From Verrucomicrobiia bacterium (lineage in GTDB: Bacteria > Verrucomicrobiota > Verrucomicrobiia > Limisphaerales > UBA9464), in assembly GCA_019634635.1 (NCBI GenBank), contig JAHCBB010000009.1, positions 1 to 64,000 of the forward strand: a stretch of 64,000 bases of DNA, written 5' to 3'. Below the pieces are notes generated by a model. That model was given only the letters and a program-made list of their open reading frames with translations, was not told where the DNA came from and made no database searches. A program made the translations under genes and the position numbers. Every line of letters begins with the position of its first letter. Position 1 is the stretch's first letter. Shown one piece after another: positions 35,045-45,125 of the stretch.

Positions 35045-36694
35045 ATGAACCTTCCTCCTGCGGCCTCCGACCGGGTGGGGCGACTCGGCGCGGCGGGATG
35101 GCCCGGCCCCGTGCTGGTGGCCCTGGGTGGACTGGTGGCGACCGGGCTGTTGGTGCACACGCTGGTCCGATTGGATCGAGAGCAGGCCGCTCGCACGTTG
35201 CAGCAGGTGGTCCACGGGTGTTGCAAGCAGGTGGAGGCGCGCCTGGATGCTCTGGTCGCCCGATTGTCCTTGGCCGAGTACCTGCTGGTGCACCGCGGCC
35301 CCCCCGACGAACGGGCGTGGCAGGCCTGGTTTGACGCCCGTGTCCGCGATGCGTTTCCCGAGGTCCTCGCGCTGGCCTACTGCCCGCAGTCCATGCTTCC
35401 CGAGGCGGCCGATCTGGATGACCGCCGGCCGATCCCCCTCGTCTCGTACGCGACCCGTGATCCAGTGGCAGATGACCCGGGTGGGATGGCCCGGACGATT
35501 GAGATCCACAAGGGTGATCCGGGCGATCTGATCGCAACGCTTGAGGAGGCGCGGTCACTGGGATCCCCGCGACTCAGCGCGTTTCTGGACGCCGGATTGA
35601 AGCCGGGGATGCTCTGGATGCTGCTTCCCGTGCCGGCGGACGGAACCCACCTGCCGGATTCCGGAAATCTGGCCGGCATGCTGATGGCCATGCTGGATCC
35701 ACGGGTGCTGGAGGGCGGCATGTCGCCGGCAGTGCAGCGGCGCTGGCGCGTTCAGCGCTCCGACAACACATGGCAGGGACCTCCGGATTCCTGGAGACAG
35801 GCGCAGGTGCCGGGCCGGGTGGCCATCACCGAAACGACGCGAAGTTGGTGGCTCGGCAGGCAATTCGAGTACGCCTTTTGGCTGCCTGCGGCGTCTTTCC
35901 GGGATCGGGTCCAGTCCCGTGCGGGCGCAGCCGCCTTGTTCGGGGTCGCCGGGACCGGATTCCTCACCGGCCTGGTGTGGATTCAGAGCCGGACCCGCCG
36001 GGACCAGGTGTCCACGGCCCTGCAGCTCCGCGCGGCGAATGAACGGCTGGCGACGGTGACCCGCGAGCGGGAACGCCTCAGCCGGGACCTTCATGACGGG
36101 ACAATCCAGAGCATTTACGCAATGGGCTTCGACCTGCAGCGCGTTCGGGCCATCCTCGAAGACGACCCGTCGGAAGCCCGGGACGAAATCACGCGGATCC
36201 TGTCCGGCCTGAACGAGGTGGTGACGGAGCTCCGCGAGTTCATTCTGCAGGCGGAACCGGCAGGAGCGGAGCCACAGCGCGTGGACGCCGTGCTGCGATC
36301 CCTGGTGGGGCGAATCCGACGCAACACCAAAGCAGAAGTCAGCCTCGATCTGGCCCCCGAGGCCGCCACCCTTGTGCCCCCGCAACAGGCCCTCGACCTC
36401 CTCCAGATCGTTCGCGAGGCGGTGACGAACAGCATTCGTCACGCCTTCCCACGCCAGATCGGCATTGCACTGACACGCGATGGCCGGGACTGGAGGTTGA
36501 CGATCGCGGACGACGGCGCCGGTTTTGATTCGCAACGAATTCCTGGGCGTCCGGGACACGGCCTGCATAACCTTCAGGAGCGCGCCAACGAACTGGGCGG
36601 CGACTGTGTGATTGTCTCCGTTCCCGGCACCGGCACCGCCGTTCGGGTCATTTTTCCGGTGCTCGGGGACCCCGATGCCCCCGGGGAGGTCTGA
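35045..36694 (+). CDS. NarL-type (HisKA_3) sensor histidine kinase with extracytoplasmic sensor domain
   Basis: I use the ATG at 35045 (549 residues); a TTG at 35009 is an in-frame alternative. Helix one (about 18-36) is followed by a periplasmic domain of some 240 residues of CHASE-like character, then a second helix (about 300-320). The dimerisation/phosphoacceptor motif is RLSRDLHDGTIQSIYAMGF, with His in RDLHDG. The HATPase domain has REAVTNSIRHAF (N box), IADDGAGFD (G1) and GHGLHNLQERANELGG (G2). The stop overlaps the start of the response regulator by one base (TGATG), so the two are translationally coupled. Signal unknown. Confidence 0.9.
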   Translation: MNLPPAASDRVGRLGAAGWPGPVLVALGGLVATGLLVHTLVRLDREQAARTLQQVVHGCCKQVEARLDALVARLSLAEYLLVHRGPPDERAWQAWFDARVRDAFPEVLALAYCPQSMLPEAADLDDRRPIPLVSYATRDPVADDPGGMARTIEIHKGDPGDLIATLEEARSLGSPRLSAFLDAGLKPGMLWMLLPVPADGTHLPDSGNLAGMLMAMLDPRVLEGGMSPAVQRRWRVQRSDNTWQGPPDSWRQAQVPGRVAITETTRSWWLGRQFEYAFWLPAASFRDRVQSRAGAAALFGVAGTGFLTGLVWIQSRTRRDQVSTALQLRAANERLATVTRERERLSRDLHDGTIQSIYAMGFDLQRVRAILEDDPSEARDEITRILSGLNEVVTELREFILQAEPAGAEPQRVDAVLRSLVGRIRRNTKAEVSLDLAPEAATLVPPQQALDLLQIVREAVTNSIRHAFPRQIGIALTRDGRDWRLTIADDGAGFDSQRIPGRPGHGLHNLQERANELGGDCVIVSVPGTGTAVRVIFPVLGDPDAPGEV

Positions 36695-37425
36695 TGCCTG
36701 CTTCCAATCGAATCCTGTCCGCCCCGCGTCCGGCCCGCCCGGACGGCATCCGGGTCCTGCTTGTGGATGACCATGAGATTGTCCGCATCGGCCTGCGCAC
36801 CGTCCTGAGCCGGGATCCACGCTTTCAGGTCGTCGGGGAAGCCGAGACCGCATCCGGCGCCCTCGATCAAGCCCTCCGGCTGAAGCCCGACGTCGTCCTG
36901 TTGGACCTGCGGCTGCCCGATCGGTCCGGCGTGGATGTCTGCCGGGAACTCAAACAGCGGGGATCGCGGCCCAGTGTGCTGTGCCTCACCTCCTATGCGG
37001 ACGAGCGCACGATTCTGGCCGCCATGGACGCCGGAGCGGACGGCTATCTGCTCAAGGAAGTGGACGGACTCAACATCGGCGATGCCATCGAGACGATCGC
37101 CCGCGGCGGCTCGGTGATGGATCCGCGAGTCACCCGCCGCTTCCTGAGCGCCGTCCGGGATCCAGGCGGGGGCACCATCCAGCTTCGACGCCAGCTGGAA
37201 CGGATCTCCCCCCAGGAGCGGCGGGTGATGGACCTGGTGGCGAATGGCAAGACGAACAAGGAAATCGCCGAGGCGCTCAGGCTGCGCGCTGGAACGGTCC
37301 GCAATTACTTGGCGACCATCTTCCAGAAGCTGGGAGTCGCGCGCCGGGCCGAGGCCGTCGCCCTGTGGATCCGTGCCAACGAGGGATCCGATCACCGGGA
37401 CGATGACCCCCGAAATCCCATTTAG
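36694..37425 (+). CDS. NarL/FixJ-family response regulator
   Basis: The 243-residue protein has a receiver domain (about 19-140) with the acidic pair in LLVDDHEIV (25-26), phosphoacceptor Asp71 in VVLLDLRLPD, Thr in CLTSYAD and Lys in YLLKEVD. A LuxR-type HTH follows (about 172-232): LSPQERRVMDL-like RISPQERRVMDLVANGKTNKEIAEAL, then GTVRNYLATIFQKLG. It is the cognate partner of the preceding kinase. A GTCACTA cluster upstream of the kinase is a candidate binding site. Confidence 0.93.
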   Translation: MPASNRILSAPRPARPDGIRVLLVDDHEIVRIGLRTVLSRDPRFQVVGEAETASGALDQALRLKPDVVLLDLRLPDRSGVDVCRELKQRGSRPSVLCLTSYADERTILAAMDAGADGYLLKEVDGLNIGDAIETIARGGSVMDPRVTRRFLSAVRDPGGGTIQLRRQLERISPQERRVMDLVANGKTNKEIAEALRLRAGTVRNYLATIFQKLGVARRAEAVALWIRANEGSDHRDDDPRNPI

Positions 37426-37504
37426 TACGCACCCGTACCATTTCAGTTGCCAGCGGGAGTGGATGCTTCCATTGTGCTCCGGTAGCTTGGAATCTTGCCG
37501 GCTT

Positions 37505-39868
37505 ATGAAGCGTCTTGCTGTCGTCCTATTGATTCTTTCGGCGGGACTCCGTCCCGCGGGTGCCGCCGTGAGCGGATGGCTGAGCTGGCGCGGACCTCTG
37601 GCGACCTCGGTCTCCCTCGAGACCAATCTGCCGGTGAAGCTCGACGGACTAAGGCCGCTTTGGACCGCTGACTTCCCAGGGCAAAGCACACCGGTGATTG
37701 CCGGGGACCGGCTCTACATCAACGGGTATCTCGGCGACGATGCGTCCCTGCAAGAGACCCTCCGCTGCTACGATGCCGGCACCGGGCGCCTGCTGTGGGA
37801 GCACCGGGAGAGCGACTTTCTGTCGGACACGATCTACCTGCGCTATTCGACCTCGTCTCCGACGATTGATCCCGAAACCGGCAATGTGTACGTGCAGTTT
37901 ACGCAGGGAATTTTCGCCGCCTTCACTGCGGAGGGGGAATTGCTGTGGAAGCACTCGATGATGGAGGAGTTCGGCCGCCTGACGTTCCCGAACTCGCGCA
38001 CCGGATCTCCAGTGGTGGATCGCGAGCTGGTCATCACCCGCGGCATCATGAGCGCCTGGGGGGCCCACGGGGCCGCCGGGGACCGGTTTTACGCGTTCGA
38101 CACAAAGACCGGCGAGCTGGTGTGGAGCTCGGCTCCGGGGGGGCGTCCGCAGGACAACACCTTCTCCCATCCCATCCTGGATTTCTGGAACGGTCGGCGG
38201 GTGCTGTACAGCGCGGGCGGGGACAGCACGATCCTTGCGCTGAACGCCCGAACCGGCGAGCCGATCTGGCGGTTTCCCTTCGCCAAAGCCGGGGCCAAGG
38301 GGGGAATCAATGCCTCGCTGATCCGCTTTGGCGACACCCTCATTGCGGTGCATGAGTCGGAGAACCTCGACTCCTCGGAGATCGGGCGGATGGCGGCGTT
38401 TCGCATCCCGGCACCCTCGGAAGTCCGCCCCACAAACGCCCTTTCGCCGGTCGAGTTCAGTGCGGAGCAACTTGAGGTGTGGCGCAACCACATCGGATCC
38501 CTCGCCAGCTCGCCGGTGCTCGTCGGTGACACCGTGTACGAAGTCACCGGGACGGGCGATCTCGCGGCAATCAATGCCCGTACAGGCGACGTCCTGTGGA
38601 AAAAGAAGCTGGCCATTGAGCAGCGTCAGAGCACGCCCCTGTACGCCAACGGTCACCTCTACGTTGCGATGTACATCGCCTCCGAGGGTGCGGAGACGGC
38701 AGGCGAGGAGTCCGGAGCCCATGGGGACCTGTGGGTGCTGAAGCCGGGTGCCGACGGCGCCGAGGTGGTGAGTCGCGTGGCGCTCGAAGGCCGGTGCTAC
38801 GGTTCGCCGGTCGGTTTCAACGGGCGCCTGTACCTGCAGACGGATCGCAAACTCTACGCATGGGGACCCGCCACGCCTTCAGCCGGTCTTTCGGGCCCTC
38901 CGGAACCCGCGCCATGGCCGGCTCCCGGTCCCGCCGCGCAGCTTCAGATCATTCCCTACGAAGTGCTCCTGCGTCCGGGTCAGACGCAGTCGTTCCGGAT
39001 CCGGGTGCTGGACGCCAACGGGTTCACCGTCCGGGAGTCTGTGGATCCCTCCGCGGCCCGATGGGAGCCCTACATTCCCCCGACGGCCCTAGTCCGCGCG
39101 ACGTTGAATGCCACGGTCAACAGCTCGGGTCAGCTGGTGGCGGACACCTCCCCGGTGGGCAGCGCCGGTCAGTTCAAGGCGACCTGGGCATCACCGGATG
39201 GCCGCGAGGTTTCAGGTTTCATGAAGGGCCGTATCCTTCCCTATCCACCGGTGACTTTCGACTTCGAGGAATTCGAGCTGTCCAACACGACCACCAACAC
39301 GATTGAGCCACCGACGTCGTTTGCCTACCCCCCCCTCCCGTGGAATTCGGCCCGGTTCCGGTTCGAGGTTCGCAACCAAACCGACGCTGCGGGGGCCGCC
39401 AGCAAGGCGTTGGTGAAAACCATCGAGAACAAACTGTTTCAACGAGGCCAGATCTTCTTTGGGTTCCCGACCGCCTCCAACTACACCATTGAGGCCGACA
39501 TCCTGAGCGAGGGCAACCGTCGCAAAATGTCGGAAGGCGGGCTCATCAACCAGCGCTACGCGGTGATCCTGAAGGGCAACTCCCAGGAACTGGAGGTCAA
39601 TTCCAATCAGGAGCGTCTGAAGGTCGCCACGCCTTTCCGGTGGTCCCCGAACACCTGGTACCGGCTCAAGGTCCGTGTGGACGAGAATCCCGACGGCAGC
39701 GGCGTCGTGCGCGGCAAGGCCTGGAAGCGCGGCGACCCCGAGCCCGGGGCCTGGACCGCCGAGGTGGCCGTGCCTCGGGTTCACCGCAACGGATCCCCGG
39801 GCCTTTTTGGCTTCGCTCCCCAGGAAATGCGGGTGGCCTTCGACAACATCTCCGTGACTCCCAATTGA
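37505..39868 (+). CDS. Secreted PQQ-like beta-propeller protein with C-terminal concanavalin-like domain
   Basis: The start at 37505 gives 787 residues with a signal peptide (KRLAVVLLILSAGLRPAGA). The first about 460 residues are PQQ-type propeller blades with the recurring forms YDAGTGRLLWEH, FDTKTGELVWSS, LNARTGEPIWRF and INARTGDVLWKKK. A linker with TAKRP-free beta strands leads to a C-terminal region (about 590-787, FDFEEFELSNT, FFGFPTASNYTIEADI, WYRLKVRVDENPDGSG, FDNISVTPN) resembling the laminin-G/3-keto-disaccharide hydrolase (DUF1080) sandwich. Trp docking is present, but PQQ-coordinating residues are not evident. An extracellular sugar-related role is plausible. A similar propeller gene follows. 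Confidence 0.8.
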   Translation: MKRLAVVLLILSAGLRPAGAAVSGWLSWRGPLATSVSLETNLPVKLDGLRPLWTADFPGQSTPVIAGDRLYINGYLGDDASLQETLRCYDAGTGRLLWEHRESDFLSDTIYLRYSTSSPTIDPETGNVYVQFTQGIFAAFTAEGELLWKHSMMEEFGRLTFPNSRTGSPVVDRELVITRGIMSAWGAHGAAGDRFYAFDTKTGELVWSSAPGGRPQDNTFSHPILDFWNGRRVLYSAGGDSTILALNARTGEPIWRFPFAKAGAKGGINASLIRFGDTLIAVHESENLDSSEIGRMAAFRIPAPSEVRPTNALSPVEFSAEQLEVWRNHIGSLASSPVLVGDTVYEVTGTGDLAAINARTGDVLWKKKLAIEQRQSTPLYANGHLYVAMYIASEGAETAGEESGAHGDLWVLKPGADGAEVVSRVALEGRCYGSPVGFNGRLYLQTDRKLYAWGPATPSAGLSGPPEPAPWPAPGPAAQLQIIPYEVLLRPGQTQSFRIRVLDANGFTVRESVDPSAARWEPYIPPTALVRATLNATVNSSGQLVADTSPVGSAGQFKATWASPDGREVSGFMKGRILPYPPVTFDFEEFELSNTTTNTIEPPTSFAYPPLPWNSARFRFEVRNQTDAAGAASKALVKTIENKLFQRGQIFFGFPTASNYTIEADILSEGNRRKMSEGGLINQRYAVILKGNSQELEVNSNQERLKVATPFRWSPNTWYRLKVRVDENPDGSGVVRGKAWKRGDPEPGAWTAEVAVPRVHRNGSPGLFGFAPQEMRVAFDNISVTPN

Positions 39869-39906
39869 ACCGCATCGGGCCCTGAGACACATCCCCACGA
39901 GTTCCC

Positions 39907-41565
39907 ATGATGAAGATCCTCCCCCTCCTGACCCTCCCGCTGCTGGCCTCCGGATTCGCCTCCCGCGCCGACGACTGGCCCCAGTGGGGCGGCAACGATC
40001 CGGGCCGCAACATGTATTCGCCGGCCCGGGGTCTGCCCGACCGGTTCGATCCGGGCCGCATGAAGCCGGGCACTGAGGAGATCGCCATGGACACCACGAA
40101 GAACGTTCGGTGGGTCGCCAAGCTGGGCTCCCAAAGCTATGCCAATCCGGTGGTGTCCGGCGGCAGGGTCTTCGTAGGCACCAACAATGAGTCCCCCCGG
40201 GACCGCCGGCACCTCGGGGATCGCAGCGTGCTGTACGCGTTCGATGAGAATTCGGGCGACTTCCTCTGGCAGCTGGTGGTGCCGAAACTCAAGTCGGGGA
40301 AGGTCAATGACTGGGAAAATCTCGGACTGCTCTCCGCGCCGCTCGTGGTGGGCAACCGGCTCTGGGTCGTCACCAGCCGCTGCGAGGTGCTCTGCCTCGA
40401 CACAGAGGGCATGGCCAACGGGAATGACGGCCCGTACAAGGACGAGGCCCTGTACGTCACCCTCGACACCGGCAAACCGCCCGTCGAACCCGGGCCGAAG
40501 GACGCCGACATCATCTGGCGGTATGACATGATGGAAGAACTCGGCGCCTTTCCCCACAATGCGTCGAACTGCTCGGTGATCCTCGTGGATGGCAAGCTCT
40601 TCGTCTGCACCTCCAACGGACAGGATTGGACGCATGTGAACATCCCATCGCCCAACTCGCCCAGCTTCATTGCGCTCGACCCGGAGACCGGGGAACTGCT
40701 GGGGGAGGACAACGCCGGGATCGGACACCGGATCTATCACGGTCAGTGGTCGTCTCCCTCGGCGGGGAGGGTGGACGGGCGCTGGCAGGTGTACTTCGGG
40801 GGAGGGGACGGTGTCCTCTATGCATTTGGCACGACCCCGGAGAAGGGAAGCGGCCAGCCGATGGTCAAGGTGTTCCCAAACCAGCCGGACCAGATCGAGG
40901 ATTCCGAGGTGGACTACATCAAGAAGATCTGGTGGGTGGACTGCGTGCCTCCCGAATACAAGACCCGCAATGGACGGCCGATCAAATACCCGGCGGCGGA
41001 CGGCCCCAGCGAGATCAATTCCACGCCGGTGTTTTATGACGGACGCGTCTATGTGGCCATTGGCCAGGACCCGGAGCACGGCGAGGGCGTGGGACGTCTG
41101 GTTTGCGTGGATCCCTCCGGCAAAACCGGCGACATCACCGAAGGCGGCATCGTCTGGGACTACAAGGGCATCAAGCGCTCCATTTCCACGGTCAGCGTTG
41201 ATCCCGGAAACGGTCTGTTGTTCATCGGCGATTTCTCGGGGTACGTCCATTGCCTGGATGTCAGGACCGGGAAGCTCCACTGGATCTACGACATGAAGGC
41301 GCACATGTGGGGTTCGACATTTGTGGCCGACGGCAAGGTGTATGTCGGGGATGAGGACGGGGATTTTGTGGTTCTGGCCTCGAAGGCCGGCGACAAGGCG
41401 ACGCTGATCAGCGAGACCAACCTCGGCGCACCGATCTACGGCACGCCCATTGTGGCCAACAACACCCTTTACATCATGAGCCAGACCCACCTTTACGCCG
41501 TCGGCGCCGACGCAAGGCCGGTCGGCACCGACGCCCCCAAGGAGAACGAGGTGGGGACCAAGTAG
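39907..41565 (+). CDS. Secreted PQQ-like beta-propeller protein
   Basis: The 552-residue protein has a signal peptide (MKILPLLTLPLLASGFASRAD) and begins its mature part with DDWPQWGGNDPGRNMYSP, the common opening of verrucomicrobial PQQ-like proteins. Propeller repeats include AFDENSGDFLWQLV, ALDPETGELLGED, SVDPGNGLLFIGDFSGYVHC and LDVRTGKLHWIYD. Late blades end in YVGDEDGDFVVLAS. A PQQ-dependent dehydrogenase is one possibility, but catalytic Asp and Glu residues cannot be assigned, so an outer membrane-assembly or binding role is equally possible. It lies 38 bp after the related larger gene. Confidence 0.82.
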   Translation: MMKILPLLTLPLLASGFASRADDWPQWGGNDPGRNMYSPARGLPDRFDPGRMKPGTEEIAMDTTKNVRWVAKLGSQSYANPVVSGGRVFVGTNNESPRDRRHLGDRSVLYAFDENSGDFLWQLVVPKLKSGKVNDWENLGLLSAPLVVGNRLWVVTSRCEVLCLDTEGMANGNDGPYKDEALYVTLDTGKPPVEPGPKDADIIWRYDMMEELGAFPHNASNCSVILVDGKLFVCTSNGQDWTHVNIPSPNSPSFIALDPETGELLGEDNAGIGHRIYHGQWSSPSAGRVDGRWQVYFGGGDGVLYAFGTTPEKGSGQPMVKVFPNQPDQIEDSEVDYIKKIWWVDCVPPEYKTRNGRPIKYPAADGPSEINSTPVFYDGRVYVAIGQDPEHGEGVGRLVCVDPSGKTGDITEGGIVWDYKGIKRSISTVSVDPGNGLLFIGDFSGYVHCLDVRTGKLHWIYDMKAHMWGSTFVADGKVYVGDEDGDFVVLASKAGDKATLISETNLGAPIYGTPIVANNTLYIMSQTHLYAVGADARPVGTDAPKENEVGTK

Positions 41566-41631
41566 ACCGCCTGCATCCCCTGGATTTCCCGCGGGAGTCG
41601 CCCCCGGGAACGCTTTCAATTCCTATCCCCC

Positions 41632-42714
41632 ATGCCCATACCCACCGTGCCCGAGGCCGAAGTCGCCACCGCCCGGGAAGCCCTCAACCGCCATCTGATC
41701 GAAATCGTCTCCTGGCATTTCAGTCCGGCGACCGGGTGCCCCTTCTGGCTCGACTGGGCGGCCCGGCACTTCGACCCGCGACAGGAAATCCGGAGCGTCG
41801 AGGACCTGCAGAAATTCCCGCACTTCCAGGACGAATTTCTCCGGGACCTCCAGCCGGAAGTCTGGGTGCCGGCGGCGTACCAGGGGCAGCCGTACAACAT
41901 TTTCGAGACGGGTGGCACGACCGGCATGCCCAAGCAGCGCATCGGCTGGAACGATTACAAGGTGGACTACTCGGAGTTCAGTGACAAAATTGCCGATGCT
42001 CATTTTCCACGCGGCGGTGCATGGCTGATGATGGGGCCCACCGGGCCCCGCCGCCTGCGTCTGGCGATCGAGCATCTGGCCAATGTCCGGGGCAGTTCCT
42101 GCTACTTCATTGATCTGGATCCGCGCTTCGTGAAGAAACTCCTGGCGAACCGTCAGTTCGACGTGGCGAAGCAGTACATGGCGCATGTGGTGGACCAGGC
42201 GGTGACCATCCTCAAGCACCGCAAGGTCACGGGCCTCTTCACCACGCCCAAGCTCCTTGAGGCGCTGGCGGAGAAGGTCAACCTGTGGGATGCGGGGATC
42301 CGCGGCGTGTTCTGCGGCGGCACGTCCATGAAGCCCCAGGAGGTGCGCTTTCTCGTGGAGGAACTGCTCGAGGGGCGGATCGGCTTCTACCCGACCTATG
42401 GGAACACCCTCATGGGACTCGCGGCCAGTGTGCCGTTGCTGCCCGAGGACCAGTTCAGCGTCACCTACTATGCCCCTCAACCACGGGCCGTGCTGCGTGT
42501 GGTCCGACCCGATGCCACGAACGAACTCGTGAACTATGGCGAGTTCGGGCGGGTCGAGCTCACCACCCTGACCCGTGAATTCTTCATGCCGCGTTTCCTC
42601 GAACGCGACGAGGCGATCCGACGGCCGCCGCGACCCCCGTACGCCTGGGACGGCGTCGGTGACGTCCGGCCCTTCGGCGCGATGGAAAAGACCATCGTCG
42701 AGGGTGTGTACTGA
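41632..42714 (+). CDS. Short PaaK/EhpF-like adenylate-forming enzyme
   Basis: The 360-residue protein shows the AMP-binding P-loop FETGGTTGMPKQRIGWNDY (about 98-116), the acceptor-type YPTYGNTLMGLAA and VNYGEFGRVELTTLTREFFMPRF near the end. Phenylacetate-CoA ligases run to about 430 residues, with a mobile C-terminal lid. Here the lid is short or missing, resembling EhpF-type adenylate-forming proteins involved in carboxylate activation or reduction. It probably activates an aromatic or aryl-like acid as the acyl-AMP. It lies 66 bp after a propeller gene and 233 bp before hoxE; no gene was seen in that gap. Confidence 0.7.
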   Translation: MPIPTVPEAEVATAREALNRHLIEIVSWHFSPATGCPFWLDWAARHFDPRQEIRSVEDLQKFPHFQDEFLRDLQPEVWVPAAYQGQPYNIFETGGTTGMPKQRIGWNDYKVDYSEFSDKIADAHFPRGGAWLMMGPTGPRRLRLAIEHLANVRGSSCYFIDLDPRFVKKLLANRQFDVAKQYMAHVVDQAVTILKHRKVTGLFTTPKLLEALAEKVNLWDAGIRGVFCGGTSMKPQEVRFLVEELLEGRIGFYPTYGNTLMGLAASVPLLPEDQFSVTYYAPQPRAVLRVVRPDATNELVNYGEFGRVELTTLTREFFMPRFLERDEAIRRPPRPPYAWDGVGDVRPFGAMEKTIVEGVY

Positions 42715-42947
42715 CACTGCCGCCAGTCCGGTGACCGCAGTTCCCGGTCGTCGCGGTCAAAGAATTCTCGCCCGGGCGGACAATTTCGGTCCAGTCTTCG
42801 ACAAGCCATGGATGGACCCGGACGGCGTCCGCGCCGGATGGTGTCCCGTCGTCCGGCTGCAGATTTCCCCGAGGTCTCCGGGGCATCGAATCGCAGCGGG
42901 ACGGCAGGGCACCGGGTTTGACAACGGGCCCGTGAATACCGGAAGCG

Positions 42948-43484
42948 ATGATCACAACGACCCATCCGCCCCGGGGCCGCCGCCTGCAGGCGGCCCTTGA
43001 GCACGCCAGCGGGGACAAGCGGTTCCGGATCCTGGACACGCACCTCAAGCGCCATCAACACCGTCCGGATGCCCTGATCGAGATCCTTCATCGGGCCCAG
43101 GAGTTGTTCGGATACCTTGAGGAGGATCTGCTGCTGTATGTGGCACACGCGCTGAAGCTGCCGCCCGGACGGGTGTATGGGGTCGCCACCTTCTACCACT
43201 TCTTTACCCTCAAGCCCCAGGGAGAACACACCTGCGTCGTCTGCCTCGGCACGGCCTGCTACGTCAAGGGTGCGAGGGAAATCCTGAGGGCGGTCGAGGC
43301 GGCGGCCGGTGTCCCGTCGGGACAGACGACGCCCGACAAGCGGGTTTCCCTGCTCTCCGCCCGCTGCATCGGTGCGTGCGGAGTGGCGCCCGCGGTGGTT
43401 TATGACGGAACGGTGTCCGTCCGACAGACTCCGGAGCTGGCTGCGGATCGGATCCGGCAATGGAGGTCCCATGGATCTGGCTGA
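42948..43484 (+). CDS. hoxE: Bidirectional [NiFe]-hydrogenase diaphorase subunit HoxE
   Basis: HoxE is the 24-kDa NuoE-like [2Fe-2S] subunit of NAD(P)-coupled hydrogenases. The 178-residue protein shows [29 protein letters not shown] and the cluster ligands C-x4-C (CLGTAC) and CIGACG downstream. The family boundary matches a NuoE-like thioredoxin fold after an N-terminal helical domain. It opens the hydrogenase operon. The preceding 233 bases contain no gene, and a perfect ACGGGCCCGT palindrome lies at 42924-42933. It overlaps hoxF by 14 bases. Confidence 0.93.
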   Translation: MITTTHPPRGRRLQAALEHASGDKRFRILDTHLKRHQHRPDALIEILHRAQELFGYLEEDLLLYVAHALKLPPGRVYGVATFYHFFTLKPQGEHTCVVCLGTACYVKGAREILRAVEAAAGVPSGQTTPDKRVSLLSARCIGACGVAPAVVYDGTVSVRQTPELAADRIRQWRSHGSG

Positions 43485-45114
43485 ACTTGAAGCGATCGCC
43501 GGGCGCGAACAGACGTCACGAAAGCGGTGGACCCTCCGTTGCTGCGCCGCCGCCGGTTGCCTGTCGCTTGATGCGGACGCCACCCGGGTGGCGCTGACGG
43601 AGGCCGTGCGAACTGCGGGGCTTGAGGATCAGGTGGAGGTCCGGCCGGTCGGCTGCCTGCGCCTCTGCTGCCAGGGGCCTCTGGTCCGGGCGGATCCCGA
43701 CAACACACTGTTTGAGAAGGTTGAACCCGACCAGGCGGCGGCGGTCCTGGCGGTGGTTACGGACGGTCCCGGAAAGGACCCCGGCGTCCGGATCGGCGAT
43801 CCCGGTCACCCGTTCTTCACCCGCCAGGTATCGGTCGTCCTTTCGGACAGCGGACAGGTGGATCCCGGACGAATCGAGTCCGCGATCGCCGCGGGCGCCT
43901 ATCTGGGGCTGCACACCGCACTGCTGGAGCGCACGCCGTCCGAGGTGGTGGAAACCATCCAGCGGAGCGGTCTTCGCGGTCGCGGCGGCGCCGGGTACCC
44001 GACGGGTCTCAAATGGTCCACCGTGGCCCGGTCACCCGGCCCGCGGAAGTTTGTGATTTGCAATGCAGACGAAGGGGATCCGGGGGCCTTCATGGATCGC
44101 AGCGTGCTGGAGAGCGACCCGCACCGGATTCTGGAGGGAATGGCCATCGCCGCATACGCGGTGGGCGCGGACCAGGGATACATCTACGTACGTGCCGAGT
44201 ATCCCATCGCCATCCGCCGCCTCCAGGAAGCCATCCGCCAGGCGCGTCAGCGGGGCCTCGTCGGCAGCGGCATCTTCGAGTCACCGTTTCATTTCAACGT
44301 CGAGCTGCGCATCGGCGCCGGCGCGTTCGTCTGCGGCGAGGAGACCGCGCTGATGGCGTCGGTCGAGGGGCGCCGGGGCACGCCGAGGCCCCGGCCCCCC
44401 TTTCCCGCCGAGAGTGGCCTATGGGAATGCCCCACGCTGATCAACAACGTCGAGACCTTCGCCAATGTGCCTCCGATCCTCCGCCACGGTGCGGACTGGT
44501 TCGCCGGAATCGGCACCGACCGCAGCAAGGGAACCAAGGTGTTCGCGCTGGCCGGGCGCATCACCAACACCGGCCTGATCGAGGTGCCGATGGGCACGTC
44601 GCTCCGCGAAATCGTCCAGTCCATGGGCGGCGGCGCCCCGGGTGGCGCGACCATCAAGGCGGTCCAGACCGGAGGTCCTTCCGGAGGCTGCATTCCCGCC
44701 GGCCTCCTCGACACGCCGGTGGATTACGAATCCCTGGCGGCGCTGGGTTCCATCATGGGATCGGGCGGAATGATCGTGATGGACGCCTCCACCGACATGG
44801 TGGACGTGGCCCGGTACTTCATGGATTTCTGCCGCGACGAATCCTGTGGCAAATGCATCCCGTGCCGTGCTGGTACCGTGCAAATGCACCGGCTGCTGAC
44901 CCGAATTCTGGAAAGCAGGGCCACGGCGGGGGATCTCACCCAGCTCGAGGCGCTCTGCGATCTGGTCCGGCACACCAGCCTTTGCGGACTGGGTCAGACG
45001 GCTCCCAACCCGGTCCTGAGCACCCTCCGTCATTTCCGCCGGGAGTACGAGGAACGTCTCCGCCCGGATCCGGACACCGCCAATCCCCGCCACCCGGCCC
45101 CGGGGGCACCGTAA
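43471..45114 (+). CDS. hoxF: Hydrogenase diaphorase subunit HoxF (NADH-binding flavoprotein)
   Basis: The start ATG at 43471 lies inside the hoxE end. The 547-residue protein is the NuoF-like subunit that binds FMN and NAD(H). The N-terminal thioredoxin-like domain holds a second [2Fe-2S] site (RCCAAAGC...[10 protein letters not shown]). The NADH site is [16 protein letters not shown], and the FMN region includes [20 protein letters not shown] [4Fe-4S] cluster is ligated by [12 protein letters not shown] plus a later Cys in HTSLCGLG. In cells it passes electrons between NAD(P)H and the HoxEU clusters. The gap to hoxU is 11 bases. Confidence 0.95.
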   Translation: MDLAELEAIAGREQTSRKRWTLRCCAAAGCLSLDADATRVALTEAVRTAGLEDQVEVRPVGCLRLCCQGPLVRADPDNTLFEKVEPDQAAAVLAVVTDGPGKDPGVRIGDPGHPFFTRQVSVVLSDSGQVDPGRIESAIAAGAYLGLHTALLERTPSEVVETIQRSGLRGRGGAGYPTGLKWSTVARSPGPRKFVICNADEGDPGAFMDRSVLESDPHRILEGMAIAAYAVGADQGYIYVRAEYPIAIRRLQEAIRQARQRGLVGSGIFESPFHFNVELRIGAGAFVCGEETALMASVEGRRGTPRPRPPFPAESGLWECPTLINNVETFANVPPILRHGADWFAGIGTDRSKGTKVFALAGRITNTGLIEVPMGTSLREIVQSMGGGAPGGATIKAVQTGGPSGGCIPAGLLDTPVDYESLAALGSIMGSGGMIVMDASTDMVDVARYFMDFCRDESCGKCIPCRAGTVQMHRLLTRILESRATAGDLTQLEALCDLVRHTSLCGLGQTAPNPVLSTLRHFRREYEERLRPDPDTANPRHPAPGAP

Positions 45115-45125
45115 TCCTCCCTGCC

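Noticed and set aside
42918..42923. A perfect TTGACA just before hoxE as a promoter
   Set aside because: It is only 25 bases from the start codon and has no -10 element at a workable distance.
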